Positions 12,901-23,582 of a stretch of 64,000 nucleotides of DNA are shown piece by piece (the first letter of the stretch is position 1; each line of letters begins with the position of its first letter). A program made the translations under genes and the position numbers. Origin of the DNA: Bilabrum cf. latius (taxonomy: Eukaryota; Bigyra: Bicosoecida; Bigyra; Bicosoecida); assembly GCA_965178125.1 (NCBI GenBank), contig OZ237754.1:744001-808000 (forward strand), in the 5' to 3' direction. The notes under the pieces were generated by a model. The model saw nothing but the letters and a program-made list of their open reading frames with translations. It did not search any database and was not told the origin of the DNA.

Positions 12901-15900
12901 GCAGCAGCTCCTCGGCGCGCTGGCATCCGGGCTCTCGCAGAGCGTCTTCCGGCGGCTGTGCTTCCACACCTGCATGCTGCACGCGATGGCGTCCAGGGCG
13001 GAGGTGAGGGTGGGCGACCTGGAGCTGGCCGTGACCAGGCAGGAGCGCGCTGAGGTGCCTGCCTCCGCGGCTGCGGCGCACCACTCCGTCCTGCGATTGT
13101 GTGGGGCCGTGGAGCGGGCCGCGCACGCCTTCTGCGCGGCGGGGCTGCACCGTCTGGCGGAGAGCGGGTACGAGCTGGTGGAGTCCTTTGCCAGCAGGGT
13201 GCATGGACTCGAGTGCACCGTTCCCGAGGTGGCTGCGGGACTTCCAGCCTGGCCGGGCCAGCCCAGCCAGCACAACGACGACGGTGAAAGCGGCGAGGGG
13301 GCCGGCGCCGGTGATGCGCAGGGGCCGCTGCCACCTTCGACTCAGTCCCCGCCTCTATCGGTAGAGTATGGGCCGCCCTCCCGCCAGGCCCCGTGGCTGG
13401 TGCAGAGGTGCTCGCAGTCGAGGAAGGCCTGCAGCCCAAGCTCTTTCGCTAGCGCCTGGCTGGCAGCAGCGGCGGCGGAGCGGAAGAGGAGGAGGGCAGC
13501 GGGCGTCCTGCCCCCAAGGAACAGCGTGACGAATGGGGAGGCCGGGGTTGCAGGAAGCAATCGCGAGCAGAGTGCCTAGCAGCAATTGCAACCGCAATCG
13601 CAGCAGGCGCAGCCCTCGCTCGCAAGTCCCATTGCGGTGCGCAGGCCGCCCGCACCCCGGTCTGCCACTGCCTCTAGACGCTCCATGCAGGGGCGCACCC
13701 CCATGATGGGGGCACAGTCCCCCGCTCCCTAGGGAAGCGCCCCTCCGCAAAGTCCCTGGAACCGCCCGTTCCTCAGCCGCACAGGCAGCCGACGAGGCAT
13801 GGGCATGGGCATGGGCATGGGCATGGGTGGCGCGGCGGGCGCGGCCTCCCCGTCGGCTGGGGCTTCTGCATCCTCTCCATCCATGGGCATGGGGTTCACC
13901 AGCCCCAAGTGGACGGGCACGAGCATCAGCTCGCAGGCCGCAGACCGGGCCAGTCCCAGTCCGACCGCGGGAGCCAGCCCAGCTGCTGACGGCGGGATGA
14001 CCAGGCATACCGGCCGCTCCTCGCCGCAGCAAATGCGACCAGCCAGCGGGACACCGCCGCTGAATCAAGCGCTTGGTGACCCGCCCTCCTTTGATCTTGG
14101 CCCGGCTGCGGGTCACGGTGCTGCGAGCGCGGGTCACGATGCCACGTTGCGGCCAGGCCCTCTTGGGCCAGACGGAAGACATGAGGGTACTGGCGACGAT
14201 GCCGGCGCAGTGGCCCGTCGCATCCCAGCACCGCTGCCCCTCATGTGGGTCCCCAGCTGCGTGCAGGCGCCCAACGCCCCCGTCGCGCGCCGGCTGACCA
14301 TGGACCCAGCGATCGACGAAGTGCCCGGCGTGCTGCCGGCTGGCCTGGGGGTCCCCTCTGTGCCCCCTCTGTCGCCCTTTGAGGTGCTTCACCTGGCCTT
14401 CGCGAGGCGGGCCCAGCTGTTGCTGTACACCTCAGCAGATGCAAGGCAGAAGCAGGCCAAGGAGGCCGCTGAGGAGGCAGCCATGGAGGCACAGGCATCG
14501 ATGCTTGTGCCGGGGTCCAAGCACCAGCAGCTGCTGCGGCCCGAGGACGTCTCTTCCATCCGGAGCCGACGGCGCACGCGATCCGCGGTGGAGCTGGCAC
14601 CCGAGAGCCTGCCCCAGGCAGCCGCACGATTCGCGCTGGCTGCACAGGCATTCGTGCTTCGCGACGTGGCAAGCCAGGCGAGGCGAGTGGCACTGGCTGG
14701 GCAGCTGCCGGGGTGGCACGGGGAGGCTCTGCTGGCGGCAGCCGCCATCGACTCAGCCGTGCATCTGGCTGCGGTGGCAGGTGCGCAGCCCCCACGTCCA
14801 GGGCCCATGCTGTTCCGTCCCAGTAGACACAAAGGTGGCAGTGCTGCCAGGACACGAGGGCAAGATGCCGCTTCGGCTGCGGAACCATCGTCGCCAACGG
14901 GCGCCGCATTTGCTAGCGGCAACGGGCAGCACGCGATGCACGTGCTCGCAGGCCTGGAGGACGCAGAGGCCGCTCGCGCGCAGTTCTGGTGCGGAGCCAG
15001 GGCCGCCTCGAAGGGCCAGCGCGAGGTGCTGCACAGCCGAGTGCGTTGGGAGGAGGGGCGCGTCGCTCCCGTGGACTCCACCGGTGGAGCCGATGGATCC
15101 GGCGCACCGGGAGGGGGCAAGCAGCCTGGCTTGGACAAGCTGCTGGCACTCCCTGCCTTGGTGGAGAAGAAGCACCGCCCGAGGAGGAGACAGCCGGACG
15201 GCAGTTGGGCGGGGGAGCCCCCTTCCATTCGGGTGTGCGACGCGGGGCCCAGGCCGGGGTGGTTCCTGGCGCAGCTGGCCCCGCCCTCTCTGCTGCCGCT
15301 AGGCGACGGTGGTGATCCAGGGCTGGGACTGGAGGCGGAGCCAGGCGCTGGGAGCCCTGGGGCGCGTGACGGGCCGCGTGCCCACAGCGAAGTGGCTGCG
15401 GCGGCCGTGCGTTCCCTCTGGCAGCGACTCGCGGGCGGCGGCGTGCTCCGATCGCGGCAGGTCAGGGGGCAATCGGTGCCTCAGCAGGGTGACGAGTGGG
15501 GCATCGGGGACGCGCAGTGGCTGGGCCGGGCACTCGCAGACGGCGGGGCGCGAGAGCTTGCGGCGTCGATCCAGGGAACAAGCGCCCCTTTGGCTGGCGT
15601 GCCGCTGCCCCGGGGACCAGAGTCCGCACAGGCGCATGTGGTCCGCGCACAGGCTGTTCTCTTCGAGAGAGCGCTGCGGGCGGTCGTCAGCACGCTGCAG
15701 AACGCCGGCCAACGGGCAGGTGGGGCGGATGGTGCGACGAGCGAGCAAGAGCAGCAGCACGCCAGAACGGGCGAGGATGGTGGCGCTGACGATTCAGCTG
15801 CTCAGGGCAGTCTGCCCGCGGCAGCGGCCCAGCCCGCCTCCGGATCCACCGATTGCGCACAGTAGGGAATAGCACCCCAGCCGTGGCCCGGTACGAAACT

Positions 15901-18900
15901 ACCGAAGAGCGACTCTGCCATCGCGGTCGCTGCAGCTGTTGCATGCGCCGCAGGCTGCCGCGCATTGCCTGGCGGCCTCGGGAGGGGCGCGTGGGGCTGC
16001 GGGCCCCAGGTCGGCAAGACTGAAGGATGTTCCCTGGAGCAGGACCCGGTGCTTTGCCGCGTGCTCCGGCAAGTTGGTCTCAGTCCGCGGTCCGCACTCG
16101 GGGACGCCGGCGCGCTGGTGGCGTGGGTGCTTGCTGCTGCGGGATGGACCGCTGCCCAGGATGAGGCAATGCTGCGGGTCAGACGGGACGCCGCGAAGGA
16201 GCGGGGCGGGCCGCGAGGGGGCCTGGCGCAGCACGCCAATCCACGGGCCAGCGATGAGGCGCTGAGCGCGCAGCCCATGGGGCTTAAGGTGCAGCGCATG
16301 GCGGTGCAAGAGGCAGCGGTGCGGCTGGCCCGGGGCCAGCCCTGCGCCGCCGCGTCGCTGTGCGTGCTGGTGCTGGCAGGCCGCAACGAGCTGGAGGAGG
16401 TGGACGACGCGGGGCACGAGGCGGAGGAGCTGCGGGAGGTGGAGAAGCAAGGCTCTGACCAGGCGGGGCACAGGCAGCGGGCTGGGAGCAGCAAGGGACC
16501 GGACGATGATGGTGCGTCGTCTAGCGGCGGCAGTCGCAGGGGCAGCGTGCTGGGCAGGCGCGAGAGCAGAGCAGTGCAGCGGCAGGCCGCCATGCACAGA
16601 ACCAGGGCAGCGGTGGGGGCTGTGGTGCCCTTGGCCGATGGAGAGAAGCAGCGTCGCGGCGGAGGTGCCAGGCGAGTCGGGGCCGGTGTGCGCCGCAGTG
16701 CGCTGCATCTACTGGCCCTCGCTACCGTTGCAAGGGCCGCAGAACTCGGACGCCTCGCGTCAGCGGCTGAAGCACTCGCCAGCGAGAAGCCCGGGTCTCG
16801 AGAGTTGGTGCAGGGCGCGGGGATTCGGGCGGCGCACGCTGCTGCTGCGGCCGAGACGTGCATTCGGGCTTGTCTCGCGAGCCAGTCAGAGGCCAAGGGG
16901 GGTGCAGCTGCCCTCCATGCCGCGCTTGCAATGAGCCACGCTGCCATGCACAGGCTCCTGCGTCTCGGTGCGCCGGGTGGGCTGGCCCCGGGCAGGCCGC
17001 AAGCTGATGGTATGGGGATGGCTGGCGCAGTTCCCACGGTTGGCCGACCGCTGCTGCCCCCGCCGCTGGCGACAGCTCCTGCTCGGCCGCTGCTGCGGTG
17101 CTGCTCCGTGGCTGTCATGCACTTGAGTGCGCTGGGGCAGGGTCAACTCCTGCGCAGTCCCACGGTGCTGCCACCTGAAACGCTGGCAAGGCTCCGATGG
17201 TACTGCCCGCGAGAAGGCGAGCCTGCCGTGCTTCTGGTGCGCATCGATCGAGAGGCGAAGACAGAGGGAGACAGGGCAGTCAGCGGGGCCGAAGGTGCCC
17301 AGGGGTTAGCTCTGGAAGGCATTGAGGTCGCATTTAGGACGAGGAGGAGGAAGGGAGGCGCTTGGATCCCTGCAGCCGCAGCCGTGCTGGCACAACAAGT
17401 CGCGGATGCGAACGAAAGCAGCGTTGCGCAGCGAGGTCCCGGCAGCCAGGCGCCCCCGGCTGTCCCCCCCCCGGGCGCACCGCCGTCGGCTTCATCAACC
17501 GACTCTGGCTCTGTGCAAGGCACCCACTGGTCTGGCGACTCGGCTGGGCGGGTCTCTCTGGGCGACAGAACAATGGCACTGCAGAAGATGCTGCTGTCTG
17601 GGTCTGCGCGCTCTGTGGCGAGACGTGAGAAGATCGCCGCGGATGACCGGCATGCCAGCGGCTCCCGCGTCGGGCAGATCGACAGCTTCCCATCAGCATC
17701 ATCAGCGCACCCCAGCAATGCGACCGGCTGGGCCCCCCGTCTGCTGGAGACCCTTGTTCCTCAGGAGCTAGCCAAGGAAGCTGCAGGGTGCAGGGTGTTG
17801 CGGCGCCTGTCCAGGCGGGCCGCACAGTCGGCTGCCATGCTGCACGACGGTCCCAGGTCCGTGAAGCTGGCAGGGTAGGAGGGGTTATCTGCTGAAGGGC
17901 TGCCGCAGAAACGAGAAGACTCGCTTCCGTCGACTTGCGCCGGGCTGGCGTCAGGTGCCGACGAGACTGATCCGCTGGGGGTGCTGCGCGCGCCCGATTC
18001 CGCCTAGTTTGACTCCCTCTGGCAGGGCATGTGGGGCGGGTATCCGGCTGCAGAGGCGCTGTCACGGAAGGGCGAAGTGGCGCTGCGGAGGGGGTACATT
18101 ACTGCGAGGCATGCTGCCATGAGCCTCGGGACACCAACGGTGCATGGCACTGCGCATCGTGACAGCGAGGCGGTGGGGTTTCCTCCAAGCAAACCAGAGG
18201 CATGCATCGAAGGTGGTGCTACATCAGCAGTGGCAACAGCTGTCGCACTGTCCCATGGGTCCGATCCTCGCCATCATCCGCGCCGCTCGAGCGAGCCCCC
18301 AATCCGTCACTCGTCGTCCTCCTCCCCGCATGGACACTCGGAAGGTGACGGGTCGTCCCCGCGCAGCCGTGGGGCCAGCCAGCCCCCGCCCGTGGCCAAG
18401 CGAGCGAAGCAAATGAGCGGGTCTGGGTTGGTCGCCTCTGGTGGCGCAGCAGCCGATGCAGCCCACCAGTCCGCGCTGGAGGCTCTGCGCCAGGCGCAGA
18501 AAACGCAGCCCGTCGCATTCGCTGCCCGAGCTGCGGGCTGGCTGGATGCTGCTGACCTTCTCCCAGACGACAGGTCGAGGTCCGGCCCACAGAAGCAGCA
18601 GCAGCAGTAGCAGCAGCAGCAACCGTGGGACTCGCCACCACTGGTCGGTAGCATGGTCGCGGACTCGCCGCCAAGCGGCAGCCCCGAGCTGGGCGCGGCT
18701 GCGCTGCCGGTCCAGGCCAGCGGCGCGGCATCGCCTCTGATGGTGGACGGCATGTTCCCAGATACTAAAGGTGCACTACAAGGCGGCGTCTCTCCGGCGG
18801 ATCGCATATCCCGCCGTAGCTCCAAGCAGTCGGCTGCAGACGGCGGCACCAGCAGCAGCATCAGCAGCAGCAGGGCAATCTCCAGGCTGGTCAGCCAGGC

Positions 18901-21568
18901 CAGCGACCGCGGGGGGGCAGGTGGTGCAGGCAGGCGCAGGAGCGGGCTAAGAGAACCCTTCTCGGTGGTAGTGAACCTCAGGGAACAACAGGAAGACGGG
19001 CCCTGCCCAGACGGTAGCACCGGTGCCAAATACACCGCACCGCTTCCCGCTGCCGCTGGCGGCATCAGCCTCGGTCCTGGGTGCAGCGTGATCGCCATTC
19101 CTCTGCCCCAAGGGCCATCGGAAGGGCCGTACGTCTGCGAGCAGGTGCGTCTCTACGCGCGGGGAGGCCTCGCCCTCGTGGACGAGCGGCCCGAGGGTCT
19201 CATGCTGGGCGAGGCACTCAGGTCGCACGCCGCCAGGGTGCTGGGGACTGACCCGGCCACGGTGCCGTGGGGCGCAGACTCGCGACCCGGCATGGGGCCC
19301 CGTGGACCACTCGTCACACCGTCCCGCTCGCACACGGTGCGCTCCGCCGCCTGTCTCAGGGCATCTTCCCGCCGGGACCTGGACGCCTACAGGGCGCTTC
19401 TGGTGGAGGCGCAGGCAGCCAGGCTGATGAAGGAGGACCCGGAGGCCTTGCGGGAGCTTAGCAGGGCGGTGGAGCGAGCAGCCGTGGACGGTGAGGTGGA
19501 GGACGTCTCTCAGCTCTCCCTGGAAGAGGCAGCTGGGCGGCTGGCTGACCTGGGGATCGAGAGGCTTCTGTCGCGGTGCAGGCGGAGGGGGCAGCTGGGC
19601 GGCCTGTCGGGGCAGGGTTGGCCCTCCTGGGCCAGAGCAGCGATCGTGGGGGACGGGGCCAGCGGCGGGGCGGGCGGGGCACTGCGGGAGAGGTCGCAGT
19701 TCCCCGTACTGGTTGCGCCTGACGCGCTGGCGGGGTCTACTGTCCTGCCTGTCGCGGCCGTGTCAAGCACCGCGGGAGATGGCTCGGCAGGAGCTGTCGG
19801 TGGTGACGTTGATGGTGACGGCATCGGTGACGGTGTTGGCTCTGGCTCGAATCCGGGAGTTGCGCCCATCGGTGGCAGCGCCCCCGGAATGGTCAGCCTG
19901 GTTTTCGGCCCTGCGCTGCCGCCGTCACCACCTCTCTTCTTCGGAGGCCGACTGGTAGCCGCTGGCGAGGCGAGCAGCCCCTCTGTCGGTGGCCCTGCTG
20001 CTGGCAGCGCGTTGGACCCGCTGGACCCCTCCTACACTGACGCATTCGCGTTCCTCGCGGAGCCCTTGGAGCCCAGCCCCGGCCAGTCCAGGGAACAAGA
20101 GGACCAGGTCCTGAGGCAGGTGCTGGAGAGCTCCCTGCTGTGCGACCGCGAGGCGGAGGAGGTATGGCGGAGTGAGGTCGCCGCTGAGCAGGCGGGCAGC
20201 AGGTGGATGGATACGATGAAAATTGCCGGTGGTAGTAGCTGCGGCAGCTACGGAGCCGGTGCCGGTGCGAAGGGTGCTGAACACAGTGAGCCGAGGCAGG
20301 AGGACTTGCTGGCTTCGCTGCGTCGAGCCGCGGCAAGGGCCGCTGTCCGTGCGGTGAGTGCCTCTGGCGCCGCTTCGCAGTCTCCAAACAGCCTGCTTCT
20401 GTCCTCGTTCGGTCGGGAGGCAGTGGCACTGTCCCTCCACAGGGTGCTGCAAGGCCCGCTGGGGACCTGGAGCCCAGGGCAGGCAGCCCCTCCCGAGGTG
20501 GTGGTGCTGCCACGGCGAGCCCCAGTGCGAGTCACCATACATGCATTGGCTCCGCCTTCAGAAATCAGCGAACAGACTAGAGGTGATGGTGAGTGTGAGG
20601 GCGAGGGCAAAGGAAAGGACGGGCCCAGCATGGTATGCCTGCTGGTGTTGCGGCTGGACCGACTGGATGGAAGTGGTGACCCGCGAGGAAGTGGTGACCC
20701 GCGAGGAAGTGGTGACCCGCGAGGAAGTGGTGACCCGCGAGGAAGCGACCCGAATCCATTGGAGTGGGGGCGCACGACGATCCGCCTGGAGCTCCCCGCC
20801 CCGATGGAGCTGCGGCCACTCGGGCCTGGGAGCAATGTGGGTGAAGGGGCTGCCAGTGCCACGATTGCATCGAGTGCACCGCAGGAAGTGCACGTGGATG
20901 GCATCAGTGGTGCTGGCAAAAGCGACTGGCGCAACGTTGCGATGGATTTGGCCGGGCTGGGGCCCACTGCACCCGACCCGAGTGCAGCTGCTGCTGCTGC
21001 TGGTGCTGCTGCTAGTGGTGCAGGTGGGACGGCTCGAGACGCAGCGGAGGACGCGTTTGGTTTTGCCAGCGACGAGGACGAGGAGGGCAATGTCCACGTG
21101 GCGAGAGAGGAGAAGCAACTGGCTGCGAGCGGGGCCAGCAGTGGGGCGGCACCTTGGGACAACTCTGGCCGGCAGATAGATGGCTTGTGGACAGTGCGGG
21201 ACGTCTCCTCTGCGGGCGGATAGCGCCACTGGATCGTGGAGCTGGCGGGGGAGAGGGCGCCTGAAGGGTGCACTGCATGGCTGTGCATGGGGGTCCACGT
21301 GGATTGGGGCTCTGACCTTGGGCAGGCAGCGCTGCGGCTAGTCCAGTCGGATCAACCAGGCAGCCCTGTTAGTTCCCTGCGGGGTACGGAGGCTGCGTTG
21401 CCTCGGGTGCTCGGAGTCGGCTTGCGGGTGGATTGGAGGAGCGGCGGGGCGGGGGCTGCTGGGGGTGCGCCCGGGGATGACGTCGTGGGGGGTGATGACG
21501 TCTGTGAGGAGCCCGTATTCGTGGCGGTGGACGGGTGTGTTAGGGTCCCAGTGATGACGTAGCCCTGA
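9986..21568 (+). CDS. 3,860-residue protein, tentative TRAPPC10/Trs130-like
   Basis: A single open frame of 3,861 codons from ATG 9986 to TGA 21566, containing 14 in-frame TAG (10403, 10853, 11030, 11264, 12107, 12242, 13577, 13730, 15863, 17876, 18005, 18608, 21221, 21560) but no TAA or TGA. I checked every junction between TAG-bounded pieces. Most of it is low complexity (Gly/Ser/Ala, poly-Gln, poly-Glu at 11354, GM repeats at 13797). Islands of ordered sequence remain: a segment near residue 500 (YAMVQRTRLRRWLTECRK) resembling the Y-x-x-x-V-x-x-x-I-x-x-W region of TRAPPC10, a helical block near residues 980-1080, and a beta-rich block around residue 3000 (PFSVVVNL, then YVCEQVRLYARGGLALV) resembling the TRAPPC10 C-terminal sandwich. 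If right, it would be a TRAPPII tethering subunit at the Golgi. The similarity is by eye and weak. Confidence 0.8.
11354..11382 (+). repeat. GAA triplet repeat
   Basis: Uninterrupted GAA run encoding poly-Glu in the giant gene. Confidence 0.9.
12396..12407 (+). repeat. Dispersed word GTGTGACGAGTG (representative copy)
   Basis: Exact 12-mer present nine times in the window on one strand or the other: 234-245 (-), 8181 (+), 12396 (+), 19308 (-), 35804 (+), 59599 (-), 60169 (+), 62254 (+), 62759 (+). Five more sites share the 9-mer GTGACGAGT (about 15488, 47909, 53618, 54966, 61271). Copies lie in at least six genes and one intron. Confidence 0.9.
13797..13828 (+). repeat. GGCATG hexamer repeat
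   Basis: Tandem GGCATG units encoding Gly-Met dipeptides in the giant gene. Confidence 0.9.
15077..15088. repeat. Dispersed palindrome TCCACCGGTGGA (representative copy)
   Basis: Perfect 12-bp palindrome at about 11608, 15077, 40048 and 53896, plus CCACCGGTGG cores at about 22340 and 44582. A 10-mer is expected about 0.06 times in 64 kb. Confidence 0.8.
18594..18621 (+). repeat. CAG tract interrupted by TAG
   Basis: In-frame run of Gln codons AAG-(CAG)n-TAG-(CAG)n-CAA within the 3,860-residue gene. One TAG lies among CAG codons, a single C-to-T difference. Confidence 0.95.
20669..20746 (+). repeat. 18-bp tandem repeat
   Basis: Four exact copies of GGAAGTGGTGACCCGCGA plus a partial fifth, encoding (GSGDPR)n inside the giant gene. 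Confidence 0.95.
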
Positions 21569-21701
21569 TTGCAGGTACCTTTGGGGAACGCAAGAGAGCG
21601 ATTTGCTAGCTTATCGTTTGCCAGTGGGAGACGAACGTTCGCCAAGACGGTGTGTGCCTCGAAACTGCAACTGCAACAGTCCCACTTACAGAGCTCCAAA
21701 C

Positions 21702-23348
21702 ATGCAGAGATCCGACGAACTTGATGGTAACTTTGCCTTGGAAGAGATTGATGCCGCGGCGAGCGGTGACCACGATGCTACCTCGGCCGAGGACGCAGCG
21801 AAGGAAGAAGCAATCGCTGGCAAGAAGCGTCCTAGGGAGCCAGAGGGCGAAACTGAGCCCAAGGATGAAGCCAGCGAATCAAAGTAGAAGCGAAAGAAGA
21901 AAAAGAGAAAGACGGGCAAGCGTGAGGCCAAGATAGCGCCGGAAACACTATCCCCGGCTGAGCAGGCTGCCTGGCTCTGGGAGCGAGTGCAAGAGTCACT
22001 GAAACTTGCAGCAGACCCCACAATTGCGGATGCAAATAAACCAGTTAAGCCAGCACCCCGGCCGGAGACGCCGGAATCCAGGGAAGCGAAGCATCGCGCG
22101 AGCATGGCACTGGCGGCGATCGGCGTCGATCTTGCGAGCGCCAAGGCATCAGCGTCGTCGGGCGCAGCCACGGGCGCTTCCTCCCTCGAAGCCGCCTCAG
22201 GCACATCAGTTGCAATCCCGGCTCAGGCCATGGTTCAGCTGCCGCGCCCCACGGCGGACGCGTACAAGGGCCTCCCCGCCCGGCTGCGGCCCGAGGGGCT
22301 GCCTGCAGCGAGGTACGCCACGAGCGGTGCCACCGGTGGCCTCGTGGTGGAGGGCATCAGCGGAGGCGCGGGCGGAGATGCCAAGAGCCACGATAAGGAC
22401 GAAGAGGGCGACAAGGACGGGGGTGCAGACGGCGCCGCTGCAGGTGATGATGGTGCGGGGAAGACTGACAAGGAGGAAGAGACGCTGCAGCTGTTCTCCT
22501 CGTCTGGGGCCTCGTCAGGGGCCGGGGCTAGCAGCAGCAGCAGCAGCAGTGGTGCAGCAGCCGCGAGCGGCACAGGATCGGAAGCGGAGGACGGTCCCGA
22601 GCTGCCCCGTTCCGATGACCAGTTTCCTGTGGCGCTGCGCCTGTCAGTGAGCTGGAGGAAGCTGCTGAGCCCCGAGTTCGAGTCTAGGGGATGGGAGAAG
22701 CAGATGAGCGGGGGCAGGGGTGGGGGCGGGAGGGGAGGCAGGGGTAGGGGCAGGGGCGGCTATAGGGGAGGAGGGCGCGGAGGAGGCGGGTTCTACGGGA
22801 ACAGGGGCAGCGGGTTTGGGGATGGCGGCGGCTCCGTGAAATCGTGCCCCATGCCCGCAGGGTCCCCCGCCATCGTGGTGGTGTGCGCCGGAGCGAACCG
22901 TGCGTGCGAGCTGCTGAAGCACATTTCTGTGCTGCGCGTGCGGGCAGGGAAGCTGTTCTCTCGCCACCTCAAGATCGAGGACCAGCAGCGGCTGCTGCGG
23001 AACCAGGCATACTCCGTAGTGGTCGGCACGCCCGCCCGCATGCTCAAGCTGGCCAAGCAAGGCCACCTCAAGATGAGCCACTGCAGGCTGCTGGTGCTGG
23101 ACATGCACAGAGGGGGCAAGGGCATGAACGTGATGGAGCTGCCCGACGTGGCCGCCGACGCTGCTGAGCTGTATGCACTATACGTGCACGAGAAGGCGAC
23201 AAAACTAGCCGTTGAGTCGGGGGAGGGGGCGGGTGACGAGGCCGGTGGGGAGGACGTTGAGGAGGAGGACGACGCCCCGCAGAAGTGGAGGCACGGGAGG
23301 AGGCCCAAGCTGCCGCCCTCAACCACGTGCAAGGTGCTGCTGTGGTAA
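21702..23348 (+). CDS. CMSS1: CMSS1/Cms1-like small-subunit ribosome biogenesis protein
   Basis: 548 residues, ATG 21702 to TAA 23346, with one TAG at 21885 inside a Lys/Arg-rich nuclear-localisation-like stretch (SESK-TAG-KRKKKKRK). The C-terminal half is the Cms1 domain, a DEAD-helicase-like fold without catalytic motifs: SPAIVVVCAGANRACEL, GKLFSRHLKIEDQ, YSVVVGTPARMLKL, then CRLLVLDMHRGGKGMNVMEL. Cms1 homologues act in the nucleolus in small-subunit processome assembly. Between the acidic N-terminus and this domain lies an insertion rich in Ser, Asp and Ala followed by an RGG-type Gly/Arg tract (about 22710-22800), typical of RNA-binding proteins. The stop follows KVLLW; a GTAAGG overlapping it could instead be a splice donor, so the C-terminus is less certain. 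It lies 133 bp downstream of the previous gene, same strand. Confidence 0.85.
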
Positions 23349-23582
23349 GGTACGGGCAGGCGAAACTGATTGGTTGCCAGGCCTTCAAGAAATTCTGCCA
23401 GTTGCTTGAGGCGAAACATCAAAGTCAAGAGTGGTCAGCAGGAATCACAATTTCTAATGATATTGAAGTGCTGCAGCCGAATAGGGCACACACGCGCAGC
23501 CCCTCGGTAGCACTTGTATGTCAAAGGTTTCGTTTCCTATTCGATCCTCATGACAGCCTCCCTCTTCTCACCCCTGCTTACA

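Noticed and set aside
22830-22860. Very short intron in CMSS1 ending CCCGCAG before GSPAIVVV
   Set aside because: The candidate is about 25 nt and removing it would break the reading frame.
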